Below, in pieces: positions 22,068 to 32,975 of a DNA stretch of 64,000 bases. The DNA lies in contig PYST01000005.1 in the NCBI GenBank assembly GCA_003049485.1, positions 186,001 to 250,000 on the forward strand. The letters are read 5' to 3'. Under the pieces are notes generated by a model that searched no databases, was not told where the DNA came from, and worked only from the letters and a program-made list of their open reading frames with translations. The stretch comes from Ophioceras dolichostomum (Eukaryota; Ascomycota; Sordariomycetes; Magnaporthales; Ophioceraceae). The translations under genes and the position numbers were made by a program. Every line of letters starts with the position of its first letter. The stretch's first letter is position 1.

Positions 22068-22766
22068 GAGTAAGGAAGCAGAGACATTGATACACCGACG
22101 ATGGATCACTAGGATCGTCCCTGTGGACTTCGTTGATGAATCGTTCAATTAGATCTAGGCTGTCTATTCGAGAGGGACTATCACCAACCGGGCTAAAGCA
22201 ACCGATATCTCAAAGAGTTAGGAACACGACTCTCCGAGGAGAACTCTCTGATGATGTTATGGCGAGCCCTGATGGCGGAACCTGTCCATCATCCGTCAAC
22301 GACGGGGCATCCAGGTCCAACCCTGTAGAAGTCGAGGTAAGCTTTACTCCATAGTCGTCACCCGATCTAGGGGCCTCAGTAGAGATGAGAACCCTTTGAA
22401 TTCGACGAGGGTCGGGACAAAGCAGTGCAGGACACACAGATGGGGAGTTGTTACTGGAACATCCCGGCGCGACCTAAGGACGATTTGTGGTTCTTGGTCG
22501 GGGGTTCTTCCAGAAATCAGACCTGTAAGCGGACACACGGTCGTTGAATGCCCGAGAATTTCCCCGCTCGAGAGTTGCAACCAGCCTAAGCTGGAGCGGG
22601 GTGCGGAACGGGAACCAAGATCTGAGAGGAGCAGGCACTTGACTTGCTAGGCTTTTGTCGAAAGGAACAAACAACTTGAACGAGGAATCTGCTCGCCGGA
22701 AACCACTATTCTATTGCGAGACTCGCTCCGACAGATCTTCTCTGGGTTTTCTGCACCGCAACGAAG
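22068..22766. other. Intergenic region
   Basis: No coding sequence or clear repeat is seen. The right part is the promoter of the aldo-keto reductase gene. Confidence 0.45.
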
Positions 22767-24279
22767 ATGGCGTGGGAAGAACCGAGGAGAACAGGCATGT
22801 TGTATCGCCGACTGGGCGACACTGGCTTGCATGTCTCGGTGCTGGGACTTGGCGGCTGGCTCACGTAGGTTTTGCGGCTTCGCATGGTCTGGTCCCGCCC
22901 ATCGTCAATCGCTTGTATGGCTAACGCTGTTCAGGTTCGGCGGCCACGTCGAGAACGGTAGGCAGGGCCACACCGGGCTCCTCCCCGTCCCAAGAGACTT
23001 CTCCGGAGAGCTGACCGGTCGTGTGATCAGAACAAACATTTGCTTGCATGAAGCAGGCTTATGACTGCGGCATCAACTTCTTTGACACGGCTGAGAGGTA
23101 AGGGACCTTTCAACTCTTCAAGGCGAAGCGGGTGGCCCAGAGCCTTGCATCTAACTAACAACAGCACAGCTATGCTGGAGGGCAGTCTGAGGTGGTAATG
23201 GGACAAGCGATCAAGAAGTTCGGCTGGAAGCGCAACGACATTGTCGTCAGCACGAAGGTAAGCCCGGTGCTGGTGCTTGTGCTGGTATCCGGGTCGGCCG
23301 AGACAGGCTCGCTTGCCCGAAGCTAACGGCTGATCCAACCCCTTTCGGGTAAATCCCATAGCTGAACTGGGGCGGCGCGAATGGCGAGGTGCTTATCAAC
23401 AACCACGGCTTGTCACGGAAGCACATTATCGAGGGGCTGCGCGCATCCCTTCAGCGGCTCGACCTCGAATACGTCGATATCGTATACGCCCATCGACCGG
23501 ACCGCCTGACGCCGATCGAGGAGACCGTTCGGGCCTTCAACCACGTCATCGAGGTCAAAGGCTGGGCGCTGTACTGGGGCACGTCGGAGTGGGGGGCAGA
23601 TGAGATCGCGGAGGCGTGCGGCGTGGCGAGGCGGCTGGGCATGGTGCCGCCCGTGGTCGAGCAGCCCCAGTACAGCCTGCTGGCGCGGAACAAGGTCGAG
23701 AAGGAGTTCCAACGGCTTTACCGCCACTTCGGGATCGGCCTGACGACATTCAGCCCGCTCAAGGGCGGGGTGCTTAGCGGCAAGTACAACGACTCGCCCG
23801 ACGTGCCTCCGAAGGGGACGCGATTCGCCGAGGGAAACGACAAGTACGTCAAGTATATGCGGGGACAGTACGGCAACGAAGGCTGGCGGGAGAATGTCGA
23901 CAAGGTGATCAAGCTAAAGGTGAGTTTGAGGCGATCGGCGGATTTCTCTTCTCGGATTTCTCGGAGTTCTCGGCGGTGTCGTCGTGAAGGTTTCCTTCCT
24001 CCTGGAATATGATGCCACAGAAACAGGCTCCTGGCTGACACGCACGCCATCAATCAGCCCATCGCAGACAAACTCGGCATCACGCCGTCCCAGCTTGCGC
24101 TGGCTTGGTGCCTCAAGAACGAGAACGTATCGTCTGTCATCACCGGGGCGTCGAGACCGGAGCAAATCGTCGAGAACTGCCAAGCGCTAAAGGCCCTGGA
24201 TAAGCTTACCCCGGAGATTCTCAAGGAGATAGAGGGCATTGTCGGAGAGATAAAACTTGATCCTGCCAGGCAGGATTAG
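22767..24279 (+). CDS. Aldo-keto reductase, Kv-beta channel-subunit type (AKR6-like)
   Basis: NADPH-dependent oxidoreductase of the group that includes voltage-gated potassium channel beta subunits. Six exons: 22767-22864, 22935-22957, 23031-23097, 23170-23257, 23362-23919 and 24058-24279, giving 351 residues, the usual length. All junctions keep frame and rebuild family motifs: LGGWLTFGGHVENEQTFACM across exons 1-3 and INFFDTAES-YAGGQSE across exons 3-4. The AKR tetrad is present: Asp in FDTAES, Tyr in SYAGG, Lys in VVSTKLNW and His in VYAHRPD. NADP-binding parts are GTSEWGADEI, QPQYSLLAR, FSPLKGGVLSGKY and the late SSVITGASRPEQI. The upstream ATG at 22767 (MAWEEPRRTG) was preferred to the one at 22797 because fungal homologues have about ten residues before the conserved YRRLG. 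No defect is seen, unlike the two loci to its left. Confidence 0.93.
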
Positions 24280-24639
24280 AATGTGGAAAAAAGGTGAATG
24301 AGGAGATAGGCAAGGCCTCGATGGTACAGAGCATCTTATATCGTCATGTTAGTACATGGTACCAAGGTAAAGCCGAAAAGAATCAAAAGTAGTGCCTGTG
24401 AATTCCGGGATTGCCCACCCTGCCAACGCATCATGTGATCACGCTACCCCCCATCGTGCCGCTGGTCCGCCGTTGACCCAGCCCCACCATACCTGACGCG
24501 TCGAAGCGCGAGTTCGGACAATTTGAACATCCTTCTTGCGCACTTAAACCCTTCCAGCAACCCCAAAACGAATATCTCAATAGTCACAGCCGATGGATGG
24601 GCTCGCCAAGCCCAGCCCGGCAAAAGATGACACAGAAAT
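24280..24639. other. Short intergenic region
   Basis: 3' flank of the reductase gene and promoter of the next gene, both on the plus strand. Nothing else is seen. Confidence 0.5.
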
Positions 24640-27600
24640 ATGGCGCCGTCAAATCAGCGAACCTTCTCCATCATCCCCAATCCGCTCCCCTTCGGCGTCC
24701 CTCCGCCCAATGCTCCGATGGGCAAGCCGCCTATGACCTCGAAGCAGGCTCGGAAGCTCTATAACCAGTCCACGAGGGTGCCCCGCCGATCCAGAGCCGA
24801 ACAGAGGCAGTGGGAGCGCCAGGAGCAGGAGCGGATCCGAAAGGAGCTCCAGAAGGAGCAAGCCGCCAGCAAGGCCCGAGCTGCCAGGGAGCGGAAGAAA
24901 GCCAAGGAGCAGGCGGTTCAAGACGAGAAGAGGAAGCAGGGCTTGCCCCTTGCGAAGGTCCGTCCGAGCCAAGACACGATTTCGAGATTTATACGGGGCT
25001 TCGGTGCTAAGAGGGCGAACGTTGAAGACTCGGACAAGGAGAATAGCGAGCCCATCGCCGCTGGTGGCCGCAAGCGGCGTCGACTCGTTGTTGAGGAAAG
25101 CGACGAGGACGACGAGGACGACGAGAACGAGGAGAACGACGAACCGCGCGATCCCTCGTCACCGCCGCCGCCGCCGCCGCCAGCACCACAGTCTGAATTG
25201 TCGCCAGAGGCTCCGGAGAGTTGTCCACCGGCCATACCTGCGTTGTCCCAACCCAAAGATCCCAACGACGTCGAAGACGGCTGGAACGGTGAAGGGGTTA
25301 TCATACTTACAGAACACGCCGTTTCCAACAACCGGGAAATCGGTCCTGTCGGCCGGAATAGTCAGAAGCTAGTCTCGCAAGAGAGGCGTGATACCAGCAG
25401 CCGCGAGCGCCGACGGCCGTCATCGTCAGTGGAGGAAGACTTAAGCCTACACGCCAACTCAGCTAACGCAAGATGCCCGGCTGTGGTGCCAGACCCGCCT
25501 AGACGGCAGACGACGGATGGTAAAGCCGGGGCTCCGATACCGCTGGCCGTGTCTAGCAATCCGAAGCAGCTCCATGCTATCAATCAACCAGCGAAAGCGC
25601 CATCTTCGCATGTTACCCCTGAGACCGGCAGCAGGGCGCCATCGGCACATCCCTCTTCCCATCCCAAGGAGGCCGCGGTACATCCTAGCACGCCTAGCAG
25701 CAGATCCCACGAGAAGCCCACCTCTCGGAACTCCACACGACCAGCGCCATCGAATGTCACGACAGAGATGTCCCCCAATACCAAGGCTTTGGACGCTCAG
25801 ACATCCTTCAATCCCATATCGAAGCCTCCCAGCGACCATAGCCATCTTCGCGCACTCCGAGACCTGCCCCCTAGCGCCACTAATGCCTCCTCTGCCCCGG
25901 TCCATCCGAATCTGGAACGTTCTGCTCGCAAGCTCGAATCTCCAAGCCGAACCGTCATCCCCGAGAACCCTCCAATGAGCTCGAAGCCCCATGCACCGAG
26001 GACGGCAGGAGGCATACCCCTGAAGTCAACAACGACCCGGATGCACAGCGCGAGAACCGGTTCTCCCGCCGTAACGACGGCCACGGGTACGACGCCAAAG
26101 CCGGCCACGAGCCTACCACCGAGGCAAGCCCAAAATTTCGGGGTAACGGCCATGGCGCCTCCACCACGTCCGCAGCCGTCCCGCCAACCTCGCCCTGTTC
26201 CTGCGCCATCCCGGCCGGCGCTGGGTCCGACACAACACCTGCCTGCCCAGCCTCAACATCCTCCACACGCTCCACAGATGCCACAGGCACAGCGCGTTCC
26301 CGCTCACGCGCAATTGGGCTCTGTGCCTCCAACGAGCACTCAGATGTTCCTCCTCGAAAATTTTGACGACTTTCTCCCGAGCCCATCGCAGGAGGTTAGG
26401 GAGCTTCAGGGAGACGCGAACGAGAACAAGAAGACGACCGTATTTACAAAGCCGAAGCCCTTGCAGCCGACACGTCTACCAACCGTCTCCTCTAATCACC
26501 GCCCAAGGTCTTCCCGGAAGTTCGCTCCACCGCCGGCTGCCCTCACAAGCCACATGCCTCCGCCGCCGTCAAGGCGCATCGATATAGCTGCTACCGGTCT
26601 CGCTGCGCGTCCAGCTCGCTTCGCGGGGTCGTCCCGGCCAGCCCCGCTGCCAGACAGTGATCTACCCTTCTTCTCGACCCAGGACGTCATGCTATCTTCG
26701 CAAGATCTCCGTGAGGTGGTCGAGCCATCGACGACGCCTTCAGCGAGAGCTAAGAGCTCCATGGGCCCTCCTCGCTTTCTCAAACGCGCCAACCCCTACA
26801 TCCCAACTAGCGCGGCCATCACTCAGCGCCGACCTGAGTCGCAGGAGTCGTCTGTCTATACTCCCATCGCCCCGGACCGCCACCCCACACCACTACCTAG
26901 GTTAGAAAAGTCACCCGAGCTCAACGTCGAACAGCCAGCTCTGGGTACAGCCAACTTACCGCAGCGAGGGCCAGACAGCATCGAGCGTCAATTTGATACC
27001 GTCTCCTACCCCCCGGCCGCACCACCCGCCAGCGTCGGAAACCGCGGAAACTCGCAAGTACCGCCAATTCCTGCATGTCCCCCTAACCCTAACCCTATCG
27101 CGAGCCGCAACAGGGGCCGGCAAGCCACGGCTCCACGGAGCTCCCTCACTCGCGGGCGACAGTATCGCACCGAGGCTCAGAGCGTCGAGGCGTCCTTTGA
27201 CTCCCACGACATCGAGCTAGGCTTCGCCTTTGCCCGCTTTAGGAACCACCAACACAGAGCGCCTCCAGCAACGGCCGTCGCCTCAGCTGACCGCCAGGAA
27301 TCGACCACTTCCACCCTGCAATCGTCTGGCCCGAGGAGGCCAGCCCCAGCCCAACCAATAAGCCAGACAAAGTTCACGACCGCCTCCTCTTCCTCCTCCT
27401 CCTCTAGCAGATCGACGCCGACGGCCCGCCGCCCGCCGCCAAATCACATCGACCACGGTCCAACCGAACCCCACCATCATAACCCCGGCAACCACCGAGA
27501 CTTTCCTACTAAGCGTCAGTCGACACCAGGAGGCACCGACGATTCCGAAGCCCCGGATTCCCAGGGCCGCACGCGCTTCTTCACGTCCAGCTGCACGAGG

Positions 27601-28116
27601 ATGATGGTGTGCCAGGCCAAGGAGGCGAGTTTGCGCACGTTCGAGAAGGAGGAGCGCATGCGCAAGCAGCAGCAGCAGGCCGAAGAAGAAGAAGAGCGGA
27701 GGAGGGAGCAGCGGCGGCGGAAGCGAGTTGTCGAGGAAGAAGCAGAGTGCGTTGCTGCTGCGCAAGCCCAAGCCAAAGCTGAAGCCGAAGCCAAAGCCAA
27801 GGCCGTGTCGGCAGCGTCATCTGCAATGGTAACAGCCCACGACCACGACCACCACGATAACGACCGCGAGAAAGACCGCGACGCGAGCTTCTCCGACGAC
27901 ATCGACTTCGATTCCTTGATGCTTGTGGCCGAGGCCGAGGCCGAGGCGTCGTCGCACGTTGCGAACCACCCGGTTCCTCTCCAGTCGGTTTTTTCGGTCT
28001 CTGCTGTGCGTGTACCTGAGACGACGGCAGTCGAGCAGCTGCGCAGTTACACCCAGGAGACGGACTATGGCGATCTAGATTTCGGGGAGAGCCTTGATGT
28101 CCTGGATATGCTCTGA
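24640..28116 (+). CDS. Long disordered protein with PIP-box-like motif, unknown function
   Basis: Single-exon protein of 1158 residues from ATG 24640. The N-terminal 125 residues look conserved-like: a charged helix (about 50-100, RAEQRQWERQEQERIRKELQ) followed by GLPLAKVRPSQDTISRFIRG. QDTISRFI at 111-118 resembles a PCNA-interacting motif (Q-x-x-I-x-x-F-aromatic/aliphatic), followed by basic residues, and an acidic run (SDEDDEDDENEENDE) comes soon after. The middle is Pro/Ser/Thr-rich and disordered, with islands such as MFLLENFDDFLPSPSQEV and DLPFFSTQDVMLSSQDL. A strong coiled coil occupies about 985-1065 (EKEERMRKQQQQAEEEEERR), and the protein ends DYGDLDFGESLDVLDML. I do not recognise a named family. 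A nuclear role is inferred from the KRKRR-type clusters only. CCCTAACCCTAACCCTA occurs within the coding sequence at 27081-27097. Confidence 0.8.
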   Translation: MAPSNQRTFSIIPNPLPFGVPPPNAPMGKPPMTSKQARKLYNQSTRVPRRSRAEQRQWERQEQERIRKELQKEQAASKARAARERKKAKEQAVQDEKRKQGLPLAKVRPSQDTISRFIRGFGAKRANVEDSDKENSEPIAAGGRKRRRLVVEESDEDDEDDENEENDEPRDPSSPPPPPPPAPQSELSPEAPESCPPAIPALSQPKDPNDVEDGWNGEGVIILTEHAVSNNREIGPVGRNSQKLVSQERRDTSSRERRRPSSSVEEDLSLHANSANARCPAVVPDPPRRQTTDGKAGAPIPLAVSSNPKQLHAINQPAKAPSSHVTPETGSRAPSAHPSSHPKEAAVHPSTPSSRSHEKPTSRNSTRPAPSNVTTEMSPNTKALDAQTSFNPISKPPSDHSHLRALRDLPPSATNASSAPVHPNLERSARKLESPSRTVIPENPPMSSKPHAPRTAGGIPLKSTTTRMHSARTGSPAVTTATGTTPKPATSLPPRQAQNFGVTAMAPPPRPQPSRQPRPVPAPSRPALGPTQHLPAQPQHPPHAPQMPQAQRVPAHAQLGSVPPTSTQMFLLENFDDFLPSPSQEVRELQGDANENKKTTVFTKPKPLQPTRLPTVSSNHRPRSSRKFAPPPAALTSHMPPPPSRRIDIAATGLAARPARFAGSSRPAPLPDSDLPFFSTQDVMLSSQDLREVVEPSTTPSARAKSSMGPPRFLKRANPYIPTSAAITQRRPESQESSVYTPIAPDRHPTPLPRLEKSPELNVEQPALGTANLPQRGPDSIERQFDTVSYPPAAPPASVGNRGNSQVPPIPACPPNPNPIASRNRGRQATAPRSSLTRGRQYRTEAQSVEASFDSHDIELGFAFARFRNHQHRAPPATAVASADRQESTTSTLQSSGPRRPAPAQPISQTKFTTASSSSSSSSRSTPTARRPPPNHIDHGPTEPHHHNPGNHRDFPTKRQSTPGGTDDSEAPDSQGRTRFFTSSCTRMMVCQAKEASLRTFEKEERMRKQQQQAEEEEERRREQRRRKRVVEEEAECVAAAQAQAKAEAEAKAKAVSAASSAMVTAHDHDHHDNDREKDRDASFSDDIDFDSLMLVAEAEAEASSHVANHPVPLQSVFSVSAVRVPETTAVEQLRSYTQETDYGDLDFGESLDVLDML

Positions 28117-28789
28117 GATACCTGCCAGCGCACGAACGGCGCTACGAAGGGATGACTTCCATGATCAAGATAACGTCTACACATACGTCTACACATACTT
28201 CTTCTTTCTTCTTCTTTTTATCCATCATCGGGCGAGCCGGGGGACATCTCTCGACCCCCTCTCTCTGTTTCCCTGGACCCATGAGCGGCACTGCCCTCTT
28301 GAAGGTCTCTCGTATTGTCTCCGTTAGATAGATACCCAGTTTATATCGATGTCAATCTGAGGACATGAACATCACTGATGAGCCTTGGCGTCACGCATTT
28401 TGCCTCGGAGTACACTGGCCCCCTTTGTTCCATCAGGCCTATTTGTTCATTGTGAAGAACCTCCCGGCGGCATCAGCCCTTGTCTTCAGGCGCTGAAAGG
28501 GTCGTGAGAGACAAGGCCAGAAGAAAGCCAAGCAAAACTCAAAAACAACAAAGAACATTGTTTCACCAGAAGATACTAGGTACATAAACATTAGCTCAGC
28601 CACAGGGGACTACCCGGTTAGATCTGCCCGGGACTTGTCTCCCTCAAACCACTTTTTAGACTAATTATCTCAATATTAGTAGTATCTCCCCTTCCCGTAT
28701 TCCAGATCGAGGCACTCCGCCATCGATCTAAGCAGCCTCGCGCTCGCGAGAGTCCCAGGCTCAGCAAGCCAAGAGGAGCATCATCAAAG
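28117..28789. other. Intergenic region
   Basis: Contains the 3' flank of the 1158-residue gene and the promoter of the next one. No further coding sequence is supported. Confidence 0.5.
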
Positions 28790-29689
28790 ATGTGCAAATT
28801 CACAGAGGTCACCTCCGCGTGCGGCCACGCTGCCGGCCTTCCGGCGCTAAGGACGAAGACGTGCAAGGACTACCCGGACTGCGACAGACACGAAACCGCC
28901 TCACCCGCTGCGTACAAGATGCGCCAGGACTGCCCGGACTGTCATAAGCGGGAGGGTCGGGACAGAGAGGTGCGCGGGAGGTTGGTGAGAGAGCGGCAGA
29001 GTTGTGCCGCCAACACGAGGCAATCTGTCACTATTACTGGCGGTTCCCAGTCACCTGGCCCCTGTTATCCAGCACATGCAGGAGGAGGACAAGATTTCTC
29101 CGTTCCTCGCCCCCCGCATCCGGCCCTCCCTCCAGCGCAGACGCTCCAGCGGCCGCAGCAGCAGCGGCATCCCAGCCGCTATCCGCTACTATCACATCCA
29201 AGCGTCGGCGGCCATCGCCAGCTCTACCCAGCTGTACCGCAGACCTCACCGCAGCTCCTCCAGCAACAGGAACCGGCACTGCAGCCTCGTCTCTCGCTGG
29301 GGATGCACTCTGCCCCAGCCCCAGGTCCAGACCCGCGGGGCAACGGCCAGATCTTCCACCACGAGCCCATCGAACTCGGCGCGTCGTCGAACCCCTACTC
29401 CTATTTGGAGCCATGGCCGGGTCAGCACTTGTCATCAACGCCGGCCGTCGCCGCGGCGGCACCCAGCGGCGACCACGCTGATACAGTGACAACAGGGTTC
29501 GATGTGACGGACAGCCAGCGGGCGGAGCTGGCACAACTGTTCATTATTAAGACGTTGGCCGGGGGGTATGGAGTTTACGATTGGGGACTTGGCGTCTGTC
29601 GATCTTACAATTCCTCAGTAAATGATAATTACTACCAGCATTCACGCGGTTTCCTCATTCTCGTTCATAACGGTCCTGGGAATTTGTAA
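28790..29689 (+). CDS. Hypothetical protein with small Cys/His N-terminal motif
   Basis: Frame of 299 residues from ATG 28790. It opens with MCKFTEVTSACGHAAGL and has further Cys pairs (CKDYPDCDRH, CPDCHKRE), a spacing like the short zinc-binding starts of many fungal hypothetical proteins. The rest is Pro/Gln-rich and probably disordered until a more regular C-terminal stretch (FDVTDSQRAELAQLFIIKTL). No enzyme motif is seen. Splicing within the last part cannot be excluded, since the final 40 residues are AT-rich and less gene-like. Confidence 0.5.
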   Translation: MCKFTEVTSACGHAAGLPALRTKTCKDYPDCDRHETASPAAYKMRQDCPDCHKREGRDREVRGRLVRERQSCAANTRQSVTITGGSQSPGPCYPAHAGGGQDFSVPRPPHPALPPAQTLQRPQQQRHPSRYPLLSHPSVGGHRQLYPAVPQTSPQLLQQQEPALQPRLSLGMHSAPAPGPDPRGNGQIFHHEPIELGASSNPYSYLEPWPGQHLSSTPAVAAAAPSGDHADTVTTGFDVTDSQRAELAQLFIIKTLAGGYGVYDWGLGVCRSYNSSVNDNYYQHSRGFLILVHNGPGNL

Positions 29690-30840
29690 TTGCCTCCCGT
29701 GAGTCTCGTTTCTGGTCTCCCAGGTTTCACACTCTGCACATTAAACGAGCTAGAGCGTCCGGTTCCTTCTATCAGTCGTCGCTCTCTCATGGTGTTCGCT
29801 TCTCTCTTGAGCCGGAGTGGTCGTGAGACTGCTGCGAGATTAACCTGAGTGAGTTTCGGAGGTTGAGCAGGCAAGACAATTCACAGGAAAGCCCGTGATG
29901 CCTGGTACTTACGTGGTAGTTGAGATGTTGTCTTCTATATCGATGCTTCGTTTGATTCCTCTCATGGTCTACTGCTAGTACTGGGCGTCCCGCCATCCAT
30001 CGACATAGTCTCTGGGTGAACGAAGAAGCACCTCCTCTGTCTCTTCTCTCACTTGCCGAGCCCTATCCTCACCGCCCCGGTGCTGGATACCTATCTGGGA
30101 GAACGTCCCAGATGGCGATCTCGGAGATGGGGAAACACGGACACAGCCGTTACCTAGTCAGTGAAGTTGATGTCTATCAGGCAGCAGCTGCTTCGGGGAG
30201 GCAAACAATGCTTTGAATAGAAGATTGGACGGTGGGGTCAACTGAGTTGAGGTCTCTTCTAACTTCTGTCTGCTCATCTTGAACCGCTGTCCGTATCTAC
30301 CTACATATAAGGTCAACGAATCAGCCAGCTTATCTTTCTCTTCGTGCTTTTCCTCACGACAGCTTCATACCTGGCTTCGTCTTTCTCGTCAGGCGTCGAG
30401 TCAACAATTAGTCCTTTAGCCTCGTTCTATCTCAAGCGTTAATGTAGAGACTTTCCTTTTCTCTTACCCTAGCAGCCTTCTTCGTCACCTTCATTTCTTC
30501 TACTTTTTTCGTTTCCCCAGCTTTTTTCGATCTTCGGCTCCTCTGTTTTTGATCCTTCTGTTTCTATTTCCCTACATCACCTTTTATCCGACTCTTCGAT
30601 CACGCCTTTCCCCCTCGCTCAACCATCAATCGACAAAGCCTTCTCCCTTCTATGAAAGATCTTTTCGACACCTTTTCGACAACTTCTTTCTCTATCCTTC
30701 ATGCAAGCAGCTCCGGTATATGGTAAGCTTCATAACCATACAACGTCTCTTCTGCTGTCTCTCACAGTATGAATTCGCTAACGACTTCCCTTTCCTTCCT
30801 CGCCGACCTTCGTACAGCAACCACGTGTCCCGCCAAGTAA
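29690..30840. other. Intergenic region, pyrimidine-rich on the right
   Basis: No coding sequence is supported. From about 30310 to 30720 the plus strand is strongly CT-rich, as in fungal promoters and leaders. A gtaagc donor (30723) and CTCACAG acceptor (about 30770) could bound a 5'-UTR intron of the next gene. Confidence 0.45.
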
Positions 30841-31544
30841 ATGCTCTTCCAGTGCGCCCACGCGCTCGGCAAATTGCCCAACTGCTCCGCCTACCCCAGC
30901 TACGATCATCCAGTCCCGCTCGAGCGGATGCATAAAAGCGCAATCGAGTGGGACTGCGAGGCCTCCGCCAACCCCGGCGTAAACAACAACCCTCCGACTC
31001 CCCTTGCCCACATCAAACTGCGCCCGGCCGTGCTCGATAACCACAACGCGGGCGCGTCCGCCTTCGCCTCCCCGGACTACGTCGACTTTTCTGTCGAGAA
31101 GCGTCGGACCGTCCATGACAACTGGGTGAGGGACTTCCATGCCTGCAAGGACGCCGACGCCGGCTTCCTCCCCAAGATCAAAGAGCGGGAGGTGGCACTC
31201 GGCGTGCCGCAGCCCACCAACACCGACGCGACGGAAAGGCAGACGCTCAACAGCGCGCTGTATAGCTTCCCGCTGAAGCACGCCATCGTCATCTTCGATT
31301 TTCCGGACGTGCACGAGGACCTGGAGCTGGGGTATACTTCGAGCTGGGCACCGAGGACACGCATTCGATGCTCGACGACTTCTCCTGTTCCTGTTCAGCA
31401 GACCCAACATCTGGGCCTGATGGCTTTTGGTCGACTTGCTCTTTCTGGAGCGCTTGGACAGCAGGAAGTGACACGGAATCAAAGAATGGAGATGCGGTGG
31501 TCTCTGCCAGTGTGCCGTCGCATTTCCGAATGGGATCGTGCTGA
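30841..31544 (+). CDS. Hypothetical protein with probable frameshift
   Basis: ATG 30841 opens a frame with good codon bias up to about 31330 (MLFQCAHALGKLPNCSAYPS; later LKHAIVIFDFPDVHEDLELG). From there the same frame becomes poor in third-position G/C, while the neighbouring frame becomes rich, reads VYFELGTEDTHSMLDDFSC and ends at TGA 31542-31544. This pattern suggests a single-nucleotide indel near 31330, either a sequencing error or a real break. The unshifted frame would instead run to 31707. The family is not recognised. Confidence 0.5.
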
Positions 31545-31909
31545 GGTTGGGTTGGCCAAATATAACTCGATGGTTTTTTCTTCCTTTGAGGATCGGATCG
31601 GCTTGTGGGAACCACGGAACGATGATAGACGAGCATACCCTAATACATTCCATACTTCGAGACTCGTTTCTGCTTGCCAAAGCTCGCTCCCAAATCGCAT
31701 TGCGTGATTTGATTCTTCAGAGCTCCGCTGTTCCTAGTGCACTTTTCGTACGTGTGTGAAGAAATAGAAGCCAAAGGAAAAAGACGGCTAACGCCCAATA
31801 CCCCCGCAGAAACCTGAGCTGCAAGCAAGGTACCTAATTAACAAAGACAGCCCGACAGCCAATTTCAGTTACACAAAGACTAAGCCCCCCCGCCCCATTT
31901 TTTTTTGTT

Positions 31910-31961
31910 NNNNNNNNNNNNNNNNNNNNNNNNNNNNNNNNNNNNNNNNNNNNNNNNNNNN
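31910..31961. other. Assembly gap (52 N)
   Basis: Run of N followed at once by 17 or more G, and preceded by C-rich and T-rich homopolymers. True length and content are unknown. Confidence 0.98.
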
Positions 31962-32039
31962 GGGGGGGGGGGGGGGGGTTGCCGGTGGTCAGGCCAGCCC
32001 CTTCGGCTTCGGAGCCCGCAAGTAGGTGTGCTGTTGGGC

Positions 32040-32593
32040 TTAGTCTAACAGTCTCATGCGAGGTGGGCAGGCGGCCGGTGCGAGTCCTGGGCCTCGATGA
32101 CTCGAGGTGCCCCCCCCGAACTTCACGTACGTCGGGCGGGACCGGCGGATCGCGCCGTCCCTGGCGGTCCCTTTTTCGCTCGGGGCGACCACCTCCCCGC
32201 TGTAGGACCCGGCACTGACGCGGGTGCACGGCTCTCGCTTGTTGGCTGCGCCGTCGAAGAATATGGTCACAGCAATACTGGCGAAGGCGATCATCAACAG
32301 CATCCTGTCGTACGTTATGTCGATACGGGCCGCCAGCGAGTTGGTCAGCCCCCTCTGTGCGTCAGGGTCCCTGTCGCCCACGGTCGCGCTGCCCGAGGTC
32401 TTGGCGAGCGAGGCGGCCGCCTCATCGGCCTTGGCCTTCTTGTCCTTCTTGGACAAGGAAAGCCGAAGGGGAGGAAGTCGACGCCGCACCACTCGGCGAT
32501 GACCCCTTCGAACCAGTCTGAATCGGAATCGTCATTGTGGTTGAAATATTCGTTCACGTTGGTATCGTCCATATGAGCCGGCATTTGTCGCAT
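32040..32593 (-). CDS. Possible small membrane protein next to a gap, frame uncertain
   Basis: From ATG 32593 a frame encodes MRQMPAHMDDTNVNEYFNHN then SDSDWFEGVIAEWCGVDFL. A second frame with good codon bias overlaps it and encodes LSLSKKDKKAKADEAAASLA, DITYDRM and one membrane segment LLMIAFASIAVTIFFDGA. The two would join by an indel or an unseen intron around 32460. The gap at 31910-31961 lies just downstream, so the sequence here may be unreliable. Function unknown. Confidence 0.3.
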
Positions 32594-32975
32594 GGTATCC
32601 AAGCGCAAGGACTTCCATATCGTGTACGATCAGACTTCCAGATACATGCTCAGCCTTATCCACCGGTCAGGTCGCAAAACGAAGACGAGTGGCAGAAGCC
32701 AGTGGCCATATGTCAGGGCCGCAGGAATATGGTGGCCGCAATATCTAAGGCGCCCGGGACTTGAGTCAGATAGACCACTGATGGTCTCGAAATACGACTT
32801 TCTCTACGCTACGTTTCTGACGGGTGAACTCCCAACACGCTGCAAATACCGTAGCCAGGCAGAGGATGGCTTGTGGCTATCGCTCGGACGGGACAATCTC
32901 TGGGAAACAGTTGCTTCAGGAGTCACAGGCTATGCGGAAAAATTAGAAGAAACTCTCGCCCGCTTGCGAGCATAG
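32592..32975 (+). CDS. Hypothetical 127-residue open frame
   Basis: ATG 32592, divergent to and abutting the previous entry. It encodes KRKDFHIVYDQTSRYMLSL near the start and a helix-rich end (GYAEKLEETLARLRA). Codon use is only moderately biased and no family is recognised. It may be a chance frame or the last part of a decayed gene. Confidence 0.25.
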   Translation: MVSKRKDFHIVYDQTSRYMLSLIHRSGRKTKTSGRSQWPYVRAAGIWWPQYLRRPGLESDRPLMVSKYDFLYATFLTGELPTRCKYRSQAEDGLWLSLGRDNLWETVASGVTGYAEKLEETLARLRA

